Program-made: the position numbers and the translations under genes
The notes under the pieces: generated by a model
What the model saw: only the letters and a program-made list of their open reading frames with translations
Databases searched by the model: none
What the model was told of the DNA's origin: nothing
In this document: positions 12,601 to 25,400 of the stretch, one piece after another
Position numbering within the stretch: the first letter of the stretch is position 1
How the letters are laid out: each line of letters starts with the position of its first letter
Assembly (NCBI RefSeq): GCF_001625305.1
Contig: NW_017804098.1
Span: 53,426 to 117,425, forward strand
Direction: 5' to 3'
Source of the DNA: Branchiostoma belcheri
Lineage: Eukaryota > Chordata > Leptocardii > Amphioxiformes > Branchiostomatidae
Length of the DNA stretch: 64,000 nt

Positions 12601-15600
12601 TTATTGAAAATGATCACAAGGAACAAAATACCTTATTAGAATAGATTTATTTGATAATTCTCTTGCCTTGTGGCAGACTTGCATGAAGCATCCTATAGGG
12701 GCAAAAGTTTGCACATGTGAGCAGAATGGACTATATAGTACAACATAATGTCTTCTCACATTTACTCTGTGTAGTCTATGGAACCAGTAAGATGGCTCTA
12801 GACCACGATTCATACATTCATAATGTGCAGCAGCACTACTTAGTTAGGCCTGCTATACTACATAAAACATAAATTGTCCCTACTAGGCTCTGTCTGTACG
12901 CTAGAAGCAAATTCAAAGTTCAAATGAGCAAAACAGCTGATGAAGTTAGGACTGACATTTGTAGCACGAAGAGCCAACTTACTATATTTGCTATTGAAAA
13001 GCAATGAAATTTCATAGTTTTACAAGTAACGTTACATGTAGAAAAGTCTAGATGGGTTGAGCAATCAGCCTTCTTTTCCCAAACTCTACTCTCTTTAGTC
13101 ATAATCATTTAGCACCTTGTCATAGATCATTCTAATTCATATTCATCAGATACAACTATGAGTATACTCTGCTAGTTGTGCATGCTAACTCCTAAAAGCA
13201 TTAGAAAATGCTCTTCCATAAGTCCTCAGTAACAGTTCATTTCCAGTACCATTCACAGTGGTCTTTTGTCACAGTGAACAAGAAAAAAGAATCTATGATG
13301 TATGTTAGACACAGAACATTTACAATGCAAAGGTCGGTATAACATTCACAGCATCATCAGGAGACACATGATTCATCCGTCCTCATACAAAAATAATCCT
13401 CTTCAGGCTCGGTGAGGTCTGTATAGAACAGCATGCACACAAGCTATGGCAGTTGTCAGGCTGCAGCATCTGGACTTCAGGCCAGGCCAGTGGCATAAAC
13501 TGGTTCTCAAACGTTTCAGAAACAACATGGACGGGATGAGAATTCAAAACAAAAACTCTTCAGAGAATAAACTACTGTTTTACACAGTCTAATACTTCAA
13601 TGTCACCATTGGGTGACAGGCTACACTGTTTCTAGCTGATCTGAGTAGGCCTTCTCTAGAAAACAATCCTCCAGATATTTTGAATCTTGGAGAACCAGAG
13701 ATTGGTTGTTGAGAACAAATTCAAAAAACTGGCCTGGCCTTTTCTCATTTGGTAGACTTGGTCACCATTTTACTCCAAAGGTTAATCATTATAACAGCCA
13801 GTTACTGAGCTTCACAAAACTGATTTTTGAAAAACAGTAGGATCAATATGCTGATATCTATTTTACTAGTGTGCAATTATTTTGTAAGATTATCCTTTTG
13901 GACATACAACCATATACACAGCAAAAGCCAAATAGCCTTTAAGAATTTTCAGAAAAGTCCATCCACAATAATAGAGAAGCTGGTATGTCAAATCCACTCG
14001 ATTTTTAGGAAACATTATATAATAATAGTCTACTGTCAGTAACATTTCTTGTGAAGCTCAAGTAACATGACCTCATCACCATGTCTTTGATACTAAGAAA
14101 ATCAGTTTTACACAAAGCATAACTGCTTATTCTTACACTTCTTACCAACAACTAACATGTCTTACATGGGCTTTCTAGGCAAAATAATGTGGGGAGCAAG
14201 ACAGCAATCAGAAACATAAAACCACAAGTGTGTGGATGGTCTACACATATATAATCTTAAACAAACATACACAATTCAGGTGAGAGGGTGTGTTTTATAC
14301 TACTGCCTTGCCCCTTACCTATTTTTCATGGAAGGGCTGTAAAGCATCAATCTGTAAAATGATAGTTTGTTACTAGATAGTTTGCACAACTTCCAAAAGG
14401 TTCAAAAGTCACTGTAACTTTGCAAAAAAGCAATTATATTTCTGTATCTTCTGATGATAGTCCTACACAGTCTTATACCACAGGCAAATGCTCCCTGTAG
14501 TTGACAGAAAAGTAAGCATTGACAACTTAGCTTCTTGAGATACCGTAAACAGAAAATTACAAAGAACATTTCTAATGGAAAAGCTTGAGGGAATATAATG
14601 TTGCATTATCACATTTTGCAAGCAGTCTTTGCAACAAGCCCAGCAGGCCGTGTCAACCTGACACAATAGTTTATAACTGGTAATAGAATTACAGTTACCA
14701 ATTCTTCCACAAAGTATAACAAGGAATTATTTGTACACAATGGTAGACTAGTGGTAGTCAGAGCAATTCCTTTAACAAGTCATAGTACATGTACGTCCAG
14801 TTGTCTGAAAACAAAGGAATGTCTTACTTGTATATAAACATCTTTAAAAAAAACCTACCTGAAGTGTCACATAGCGTTGGTAATATATATTCCATGTTAT
14901 CTTCCTTCCAATTTTGTGAGCTTGATTATAAAAGCGGTTATAAGTCTCATATCATGCATATTTCATTGATAACAATTTACTTGTTTGAGTATTTACAGTA
15001 GTCTAGATGACTGGGATAGTTTGGAATTGAAGCAGAAAGCTACATGTATATTGTGATCAGGTGAAATCTTTCCCAATCATGTAAATCATCATGACACAAG
15101 GAAACTTGCTGCATAGCATGATCCCACTTTTATGTACATATGTATATTCTATATTGAATTTTGTGATGAAGTGTTTGTTATCCATACTGCTGACAAAATG
15201 GGCAGACAATTGTTACATATGATGCCAGCATTGGAGTTATAGAGATGCTTCATTTAAGGTGGTTAACAATAGCCCTTTCCATGGGTCAGACAAAGGCAAA
15301 ATGTTTAGAAACATATTTCACATCCTACTAGTTATCTCATTCTTTCCCTCTTGTTACTTGTATCCTCTGTAAAAATGGCAACCTGGGCTGCAAAGAAACC
15401 AGGAATCAACATTTAATCTGTACTAGTTCCCATATACATAATCATAAAATGGGGCTGGGGGAAAGAATCCTAATGAGGGATTGCTACCTAAAATTTTATA
15501 CATAATGCTTCTACTTGAATAAAACTGAATTTGTACTCAATGCTGTGAGACAATTGATAATTCCCTGTTTTTGAGCCTTCTAATGCAAGAGACAATCCTA

Positions 15601-16488
15601 GACATGTAACTCTAATACATGTAGGTTAAATTTTGTTGGTGACATGTAGCAATTGTAATGGTAAAATCAACTTTAACCAGAATAAGAACCTCTTTAAATA
15701 ACAAATCCTCAATATTCCAGCAGGAAGAACTCGCCACAATTATCACATCATGTAAAATCTAACTTCATTTAAAGTCTCCACACTTCATGCATTTGCTAGT
15801 TAAGATACGTAAGGCCTAGGGAAAAAATGTTGTGTTTCCGGTTACCCGAACCATAGGAAAAACCTCAGGCTGCTGATTGTAGCTTTTTTGGGGGAGAAAC
15901 TGCTGGCAAGGGACACTTGTGCTTGTACAATGACTGTATAATCTCTGTATATAATAATTAAAATATGATGTTGATACTATTGTCCAGATGCATTCCCCTT
16001 TTACATGATTACACTGTATTTGTTGGCTCACTTTTGCTGAGATCTGAAAAAAGAGAGAGAAGAGAATCCCTACCTACAGACCTTAAACCTTTCAGGATTT
16101 CAATCGGAAAAACAACATTAATTTTCCCACTAGTAGGCCTACGATCTTTACAGTACTGCACATGCCAGGACACATTCCTTGCTAAAAGACATCCCATGCA
16201 GTGCATGTACATGAATAACCATTTCAAATACAAGCAGCTAGGAATTGTGAGCCTGTGTCTAGATAAATGTCTACCTCTACAGGGACTTAATAGTAAGTCT
16301 TTAGTTTAAATAAAGATACAAATCTTGGACACTCTATATGATACACCACAATCTTGGGCAGTTAATAAGAGCACAGGCTGTCAGTAGTAACACAAGCACA
16401 TTGCTTATCCCCAAGATACAGGGTGGTAGAAAATTTCCTTTTGATACATGGGAAGGGACAAAAGTTACCAACATTGAAAACATCACCC
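12601..16488 (-). other. Probable long 3' UTR of Cbl
   Basis: This AT-rich stretch follows directly after the Cbl stop codon (16489-16491) on the minus strand and holds no domain-bearing frame. A minus-strand AATAAA (TTTATT at 12646-12651) could end it, implying a UTR of about 3.8 kb. The extent is inference; nearer polyadenylation sites may be used. Confidence 0.35.
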
Positions 16489-19400
16489 TCATGACACAGA
16501 GTGGTGCACAAATTCCCTCAGGATCTGCTTGGCCATGGTAAGGTTGTTGTTGGCGATGCCTAGTGCCTTGACGATGGAATCGTACGAGTAGCCCTGGCTC
16601 ATCAGTGTGGCAATTTCTGCATCCATGTTGTTTCCATTTTCTGTAGCGGTGCTTTTCCTAGAGCTGGGGGAGGGGTCTCTAGTGCCTGTAGTATGCAGTG
16701 AATGAAATTAGACTGGATTCATGCATGTACATGTATGTCAACATAAGGCCACACCAATCTAATTTGTTGGTTCTCGGATTCGCCTCTTGGTTTTTTTCTG
16801 ATTTGCAAAAAAAAAAAATGATTCTGGTCCTGAATCAACTGAAAAATGCTAATGTTTTGCCCCCAACAGTTGAGGATAGTCCTTTTCGTCCTAGTTGTTA
16901 CAGTTTTCCCATCTATCATTGCACTGGTTTGATTAAAAGTTCAAAATTCAATGTTTAAATTTTAACCCAGCCTTTTGTGTTGACTTCATGGCTCATTTCG
17001 TAGCATTTAAGCCTATAATAGGATGCCTAGACCTGTTTTTATTTTTATTTTTTTTTGCCCTGTCGCTTAATATTTTTTCTGAAAAAATCCGAGAACCAAC
17101 AAATTAAATTGGTGTGGCCTAAAGACTGTAAATTTCATTCAAAGCACGCTTAGATTTTCAAAGGGCATAAGGGAAGCTACAGATGTACATGTACATGTAT
17201 TTGTTATCTGCAGAGAATGAAGCAAATTTGAAGAATCTGAATCATTTCTTGTGGTGAAGAATACAGACGTGCATCCTGTTATGTGCCTCCAGATATTAAA
17301 TAATCTTAGAACTTCCCAGGCTCACAAGCTGCCTGACCTTGGACGTTCTCGGCAGAAGACCAGCTGGCAGGATGCTTCTGTTGGCGTGGCTGGAGGGCGG
17401 GGTCCAGGCTGCTGACGGGGAGGGGGGGCAGGTCGTAGTCACTGGGGGTTTTCCTCAGGCGCCTCACAGGGACATCATAGTCACTCGCAGGGTCTGGCAA
17501 GAAAAAACAAATCAAACTTATGCAGGTGGCTTAATGGAGGACTCAGAAAACAGAGGCAAGGGTTACTTTCTGAAAGACCACATTCTTCACAGTTCAATTC
17601 CTTAATCTGTAACTAAATACAACGTACTACAGATTTGGTTTTCACGGTTCAATTCCTTGTTAATCTGTAACTAAATACTACATAATATATGTATTTGAAT
17701 TGATTATCAAGTAATCAATATTATCATCAATAAAAATGTGGTCTTTCAGAAAATAACACTGGCCTCTGCTCTTGAGTCTGCCTTTAAGACACATGGAAAA
17801 GTAGAGCAGCATATATATGCATCATTACATGCAGTTGCAGCATTCCTTATGTGAGGTCTTCTTGTACAATGTACAGTAGATCAGACTTTTGAGGACAAAA
17901 CAACTAGCTATTGTTGTATTATTGCATTAGCTACTACCCACTAATCTGGAAGCAGATCCTAGGGTGGCAAAAGACAGTATCAAATTGGCCAGGCACTATC
18001 CATTCGCCAGAGAGGGTCCAATATGCCACCCAAGGGTGTTGGACCCTCTCTGGCCAATGGATACTACCTGGCCAATTTGATACAGTCTTTTGCCACCCTA
18101 GGATCTGCTTGGAGATTAACTACCCACCATGGTTTTCACTGTTCATTCTGTCTTCATTTTCACTTGGGGTTTCAAAATTACTCCTTGGGGGGCCACTGGG
18201 CTGGGATATTGGTGAGGGGGGGCTGGGCTGGGCCGAGGACCCTCTGCTAGGTACAGGGGGCCCCATGGATGTGGACTTGGACATGGGATTGGGCACTTTG
18301 TAGATTGCATTTTCATCACTCGCACTCGACCCTGTTAACGTAAAATAGAAAATTAAGTGCCATGAAAAAATCTGGCATCCTTACCAGGTATAGGTTTAAA
18401 ATATATGGTACAATTATTCACATTAACGTTTTCCCTTACTACTGTGTGCAAAATGTATAGCTACTAAAGGCACTTTCTGCACACACTTTGCACACTGTCT
18501 TGCACAGTTAATGTTATTGTCATGTTTCCTAATTAACATAATTCACAACCTTTATATAGATGAGCCCCATAGAATTAATTTCAATTCTTTAAAAAAATTA
18601 GTTAATTCCAAATCGTACCATGGAACTGTTTTGTTACAGAGCTACAGTTACATACCCAAAATGGATCTCACCGCATAAAGAAAGTGGGGTAGCATTTTGT
18701 GTACAATCATGGTGTTGTCGTACAAACCAGGGTAGCATGGAAGGAAGCATGAAATTAAAGGAAGGAAATCGAAGCATTGTTTGCTGGTAGTGGCCACAGT
18801 GCAAAACAACCAGAAGTATGGACTACATTTCAGGCACGTATATGGCAAGTTAGTTGATCTTGGAGACTGTCAATGTAGCAAGTAGATTCAAACAACTCAT
18901 ACTCAACAAAAAGTGTTTGCTAAGAAAATACTGCCAATATCCAATTGATGGGATTCTTTAGCACAAATATGTGCGAAATGAAAACTATGAAGGCATAAGA
19001 AAAATAACAGGATGATGCTAATCTCTAAAACAAAATGGACTGTTCTGAGGAAATAATACTTAAGTCTATAACTTTCTGTTTTGGTCATTCAATGCAGAAC
19101 ATTACAAACCTGAACTGGAGGCACCATCATCACTAACAGACCTATTGTATGTTTTCTTCACATTGGATGTCTTGTCGACAAATCTCCTGGGTGGCACTTG
19201 CGGGGCGTTTATGGTGGGAACTGCGGGTAAGTCTCTGTCGGGGAGGGTGGGGGAGGGGATGGGTGGTGCCGGGAGGGGTCGGGGGGCTGGCAAAGGCACT
19301 GGAGGAGGGAGGGCCCGCTCCTTGGGGACTGGGGAGGACCTCGGGGAGTTTCTGGGGGAGGGCATGGGGGACTCGTTGGGGGAGATACTGGGGGAGGGGA

Positions 19401-22400
19401 GGGGGGACCCTGCCGGGGACAGCCTGCGGGCAGGGATGGGGGGCAGGGAGGGTGCCCCGTGGGGTACGGGAGGTTTGGGGGGCTCTCTCCTGGGCAAGTT
19501 GGGGGAGGCTCGGGGAGAGCTAAACGGGGAGTGAGCAGGTCTGGAGGGTTGGAGTTCACTGATGCTCTGGTTAACCCACTGATTTGGATCCTGTAAGATA
19601 AGATAGTAATTCATGTCAAAGTAGTGATGATGTTATACAGTCAACCATTAGAATGTTCTACAGGGCACTCTACATAGTACACGTAAACACTGTTTCTTCT
19701 GTACTGTTGTTAATGTTGTCTCAAAACAAGTACCTTCACACTAGACCTAAGTTTGTACATTGAGTTTGTATGGTTTGTAATATGGAGTTTGTACAAATCA
19801 AGGCAAATAATAAAGGGTATACATGTATATCCTGATTCTGTATGTTTTATTGTTATAAAGTTGCAAGCAAGCTCCACAGGTGTTTTATCATCAGCGGAAT
19901 CTTAAAAACTTAAAATGCCCACTGTCAGAAAGCTTGATGTATTGGACATTGTAATTTGCCCCCCTCCTTCCCCCCAATAAATATTACAAATCTGGCAATT
20001 TTTTCTGAGCCGGATGATTCTATGGATTTTTTAATGCATGTTTGGATGTAATAAATTGCTCAGCTTAGACTATGAAGCTCTGGACATCTTGCAGGGCTGT
20101 CATTTTTTAATCATCTGTGTTAGGCTGGCAGGAGTGTTTGAGAATTTTTCTGGTGCTGTTTGAGAAATGTTACATTTTACTTACATTTAGATATCCAGTT
20201 TTTGCTTTGATAAAGGTGAATTCTGACCATGCTTACATTTATATGAACTTGATACAATACATGAGTACTAGACAATTGATCAGACCATTTTATCATGAGC
20301 ATTTTGTAAGTTTTGCATCTTGCCTCCCAATTGTAGCTTTGGTAATTTAGTAAGATTTAGTTGTTAATGATTAATTTTTCATGTTATTTAGAGAATTGTT
20401 TATTGCATCATGCAATTGGCACTCACCAAAAATTCACCTTTCTCCTGGTTGACACAAGGCAATATAAAAATAATGTCAGAATCCAAATTGCTTGTTTAAG
20501 ATAACTACATCATATACATTTCCATGCACAGCTTTTTTACATCTGCATGCTTCTCTTCTCACTAAAGGTTGTTTAACGTTAACATGTTGACTGTAAAAAA
20601 AGAGAAAGACAAGAAGATTTTATGCAGTGTGCAATGCCACATAAATGCCCTCTTCCTGTGGATAATGGGTCGTAATCTCCAATTTCTGTACCATTCAAAA
20701 TGACACATAACTATCTCTAACCACTTTTACAATTAATAGGAGCACAATGTACAATTACTGGCTGGAACATCGTGCAATTTCCTTGAATGCAGGGCAATTT
20801 CCTGACTCAGGAAAGAAATTTCTTGAACTGTTGGGCAAATAATGAGTGGTATATCTTAGTTACTCTTTTCTTTTTTTTGGGTCTGCATGAGAAGCATCAT
20901 TTCATTGGTCAGTGTCAGAATCTTTCCAGAGAAGCTGTGTCTGGCTAACCTGTGTGTGCCTCACCTCAAAGTTACCATCCTCCTCCTCTCCCTCTGCATG
21001 CATGTCCATCTTGTTCCTCATGGTGTCCCACTTGGGATCAAAGGGATCCACCACCACAGGTTCTGTACCTTTGATCTCTGCACGGCAGAATGGGCAGCCC
21101 TGGCCATCAGAGTCCTGTGTGAACAAGATAGCACTTTATGACATACCACTTACACTGCATCACTCTTGGCACTGTACGTAGGGCTTGAAATACCATCTGC
21201 GAGGTTAGCACAAGTAAAATTGGACCTGGGAAGGTGTTTCTGATGAGTACACCAATCTTGGTTTTATATACAGATGTGAATAATTTTCTTAGGCTGTATT
21301 GACTGTTACCTACAATGAAGTGTAAAAAAAATAATGGCAATAATTTCTGAACAAGTGTGCTTGATACCTTGTAAATTCTGAGTGGGCAGATAAAATTTGT
21401 CTGGTGCAGGTACCGTAATTTTCAATGTTATCTGCACAAGTGCAGGTATGCAGAAAAAGAGGATTTAGAGCCCTTGCATGTGGTAGGCTTAATACCTTTG
21501 CCTCCAGAGAGAGTCACTCCTTTTAACTGTCATTCCAACCAACTGTGATATCCTTTCAACTTATGTATCATTTCAACAATTAAGCCAAAAGACCCGATCC
21601 CTAATCCTGTGTCTGACACATTAAAGTAGATTCAGACCACTGCTGCTGTGTGAGTTTCTGGCTGGAGTACAGCTGTCAGCAATCCTTTTTATCAAATCTT
21701 TGTAGACATGGGAAAAGGTTAAACAGTTGTTTGCCCATTTTGTTAAAAATTATCAACATCAAATGTTAGACATGTTAGGCAAAGCTCTTACCAAATATGG
21801 TTAGGAACATTTCTATATGTCTGAAACACAAATCCTAATTCAAACTTCACTGGCTATACAACCAGCAAAGTTGCCCTTGGGCATTCACAGCAGACAAATA
21901 TTGAGTGCTTGAAATGTCAGTTAAGTCAGTTCAGCGAGACTGGAATAATCAATGATAACATGCATGCTGGGATGAACAACATGAAACAAGAACACATTTG
22001 TGATGTTTTACACTTTCATGTCATGCACGTGTCATCCCTTGGTGTATCCACTTAAACTTTGTCTCCTACATTTTGTATCTCATGCTGTGAATCCATCCAT
22101 GATGAAAAAAGAAAACCATTCAGTGTTAGAATTGCAGAGCTTGCATCAAGCAAGATAGGACATGAGTGGACCTGGACAGTTACAAGCGACATGACACAGC
22201 AACAACAGACACAACAAACACATTGAAGCAAGACTATCTGTAGGAAGGGTAAAGTAGGAAACCTACCCTCTGGTGTCAGCAAGTGCATGAAAGAAAAGAA
22301 AATATGTTCAGGCATAGATGTACATGTATACTACATAGTTTTAAAGTAGTATTCCAAGATACAAGGGAAGGCACTGAACCATTTCAACTGTTTGCAAGGT

Positions 22401-25400
22401 AATCAACTTTAGAACGTTGAATATAATACCATTGGAAAATGATGTGTCAAGAATAGGGAAATATTCTGATGTAGCATATGATTGTTTGTTTTAAGTTTAA
22501 GCTTCTAAGTTACTAAATGTATGTACATTTGTTGGTGCTTTGATTGTATTACTTGGAGCCAATATATATTTTCCACGTACTGAGTACTGGTGCATGGATG
22601 CATGCATATGTAAGATTTGAAATGAAATGCACACAAACATGACAGTTTTCGATGACTTGTACCAATGGAATACTAGTTTAACAACTGCACTGCATAGTTC
22701 AAAGGGAGTGCCCACAACAATACTCATAACTATGTATCTATAGAGCAGGGGGCATGAGACTAAAAACATGGAATCAACAGTAATTTCACATACAGAAATA
22801 CAAAACCTACATGTACAATGTATTTGTACAATCTACACACAGTCAACAATACATGTAAGTACATATCTACATTTCTCAAATTCTAATACACACAATAGAA
22901 TACAGTTTGATAAAATTTGTATGGTACAGGTAATCTTCAGTGCAGGAATGCAGAAAAATAATTTTGAACACTGCAGTGGGACTTGCTTTAAAGAGCATCA
23001 TGTCTGAAAGAGGATCAGGTAGATCACTGTTACAGTAGTAAAGTTCACATTTTTGCAGTGATTTGGTTGTGTCAAGAATGCAGAAGTGCACCTATGCAAG
23101 TGAAAGGTAACAAACTGGCAGGACCACAAGAACATTCTAAATGACCATAACACTGCCCTGTCCTCACCTGCCATGATGTCAGGCATGGCGTACACATCAG
23201 GTGGCCACAGGGCTCGATCTTGATGTCCTTGTCGTTCTCGGCGCAGATCTTACAGAGCTGGAAAGTGGAGCCCATCTCACAGTACAGCTCATACTGCTCC
23301 TGGGACACTTTGATGTGCTCGTCAGGCGAGTTGGTGCACAGGCTGGACAGGTCAGGGTTGATGTTCCTCCCATCAGGGAACAGGTAGCTGTGGGAGAGAA
23401 AACAGACACCTAATGTTGGACACCACGTGGCTGGCCGGTGAAGTTGCTGAGACCCTAACCCACAGGGGTACTGGACAGAGGAAAATGGCGAGCTACCATC
23501 AAGTCCCAGCATGAGTGTGCAAGCACATCTAACACTCGACAGACGATACACAGGATAGAGAGAGAGAGAGAGTAGATTGCTACTATTGTACACATATAAC
23601 AATGCATGTGGCATTTTGAGGAAGCTTGACCTTCTACAAGCGCCCCCTTGCAATAGGAACACAAAGTGCAAAAATCTAAGACGGCTGCTGATATATTGTG
23701 CGACATGATTTTGATTATTCATTGCATATTAGAATTTATCTTTTTAGCACTACAACAATTTGCACATTAGAATTTATCTTTTTAGCACTACAACAATGAA
23801 GACATAGAGTTTTGTAAGTAAGTTAGTACATTGTATCATTTTGACCAGGTCGAAAATTGCCAGAGTTTAGGGTAATGTACATGTAGCTGGGACAACCACT
23901 GGCAATTGGACTATCTAAAGCTACAAAAGGCAAGTATGAACATCTCCAATACACCATACAAATGTGAATATACACCATACGAGTATTTACTTACAATCCT
24001 TCCCTCTGTCCGTCAATGAGAGCCTGACACAGGGACTTGTTCTGTGGTATTGTCTGCAGAATGGTCCCCTCCTGGGTCACATAGCCTATTGCCCACTGCC
24101 CTAATCTGGTACAACTCAGGCGGAAGATGTAGCTGAAAGACACAAGTTCAGGTTCAGGCTTCACAAAAATTCTACATGTAACTTTAAATATGCACCAGCT
24201 GGTAGTGCATGGTTCATGTACATGTACATGTATATAGCAGCTGCAGGAAAATTTATCTTCTTTCAGTTATAACTACATTGTACATCAGTATTAAAACATA
24301 CATGTACAAGTGACTCAGTGTAAATGATTGTGATGGTTAGCTACATTCAATGTCTATGTTTAAGTTTCATGTGTGGTAAAGCATCCCAAACAGGCTTAAG
24401 AATCATAGAATGACAACTTATTAAAACAACTTAGTAGCCAATGCAGTAAATAACACACCTTCCTGGTTTGTTGATGTACTTTTGCAGCCTGGCCTTGACT
24501 TCGTCGTACGTCAGGAATGCCACGTAGCCAGAATGTGTCACAGCCAGCAGGTTCCAGTTCTTCAGCAACGTGTTCCACGGTTGGAACAGCCGCGTGAACA
24601 CGTCAAATTCGAAATTGGAGATGTAGTCATTGCAAGTAAGGTCTATGGTTGACTTGAGGGCCATGGCCTCCAGTCCTGAACTGATGGGGTGGACGTCGTG
24701 CAATGTCTGACGGAAAAACTTCCACGGCACAACCGTTCTGTGGACGGAGAAAAGTACAACAGGTTAGTTAGTAACAGTCAATGCTGATAAATAAAAATCC
24801 ACATACACCTGCATTTGTATACAAACCCAGTACATGGTCTTGTGCAGGTCAGCTGCAGGTAGATATCAGAAATACAATTGTACCTTAACAGCCCCAATTT
24901 TACCTGCATATGCACTAGAGCCCTGTACTACACCTACAAGTGAAGACATCAATGCTGTTGCTAAGTGGACTATGTTCTTTGGTTCTCTAGTATATTACCT
25001 GCAACATTTTTGTGTAAAATCCTTGTTTACATGTGACCTTATGAAAAAACAACAATATCTGACACACACTGCAAAATTTCTGATAATTTCTGATGGTCAG
25101 CAGATGTTTGAGAACCTATATCTTAATCCTCTTTGTCCTGCTATGAATGGGTTCACATGTGGACTACCCTAGGATTGTAGGAAGGAATGACAAGAATCTT
25201 GTGATTGGCCTCCTGGTAGCTTGGTGTTGGATCCTGTACATCTGTTTGTCAAAGTTGTCCATCATTTCAAATTCCCTTCCAAGTCTCCTCACTATGAACA
25301 TGTTCCTATGCTACAGGATCATGATAGATGGACAACTGACCTCCCCTCTTACTAGTCTTACTCTATCACAGGTCCACTTGGTTGTGAATGAAATGCCAAA

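Noticed and set aside
19145-19534. Long plus-strand open frames (129 and 124 codons) rich in Gly and Arg
   Set aside because: They are antisense to the proline-rich exon of Cbl (19590-19110); the composition of that exon alone keeps them open.
23072-23722. Continuous 216-codon minus-strand frame through the Cbl RING exon
   Set aside because: Only 23387-23168 is exon; the rest is readable intron on both sides, as shown by the splice sites and by continuity with the neighbouring Cbl exons.
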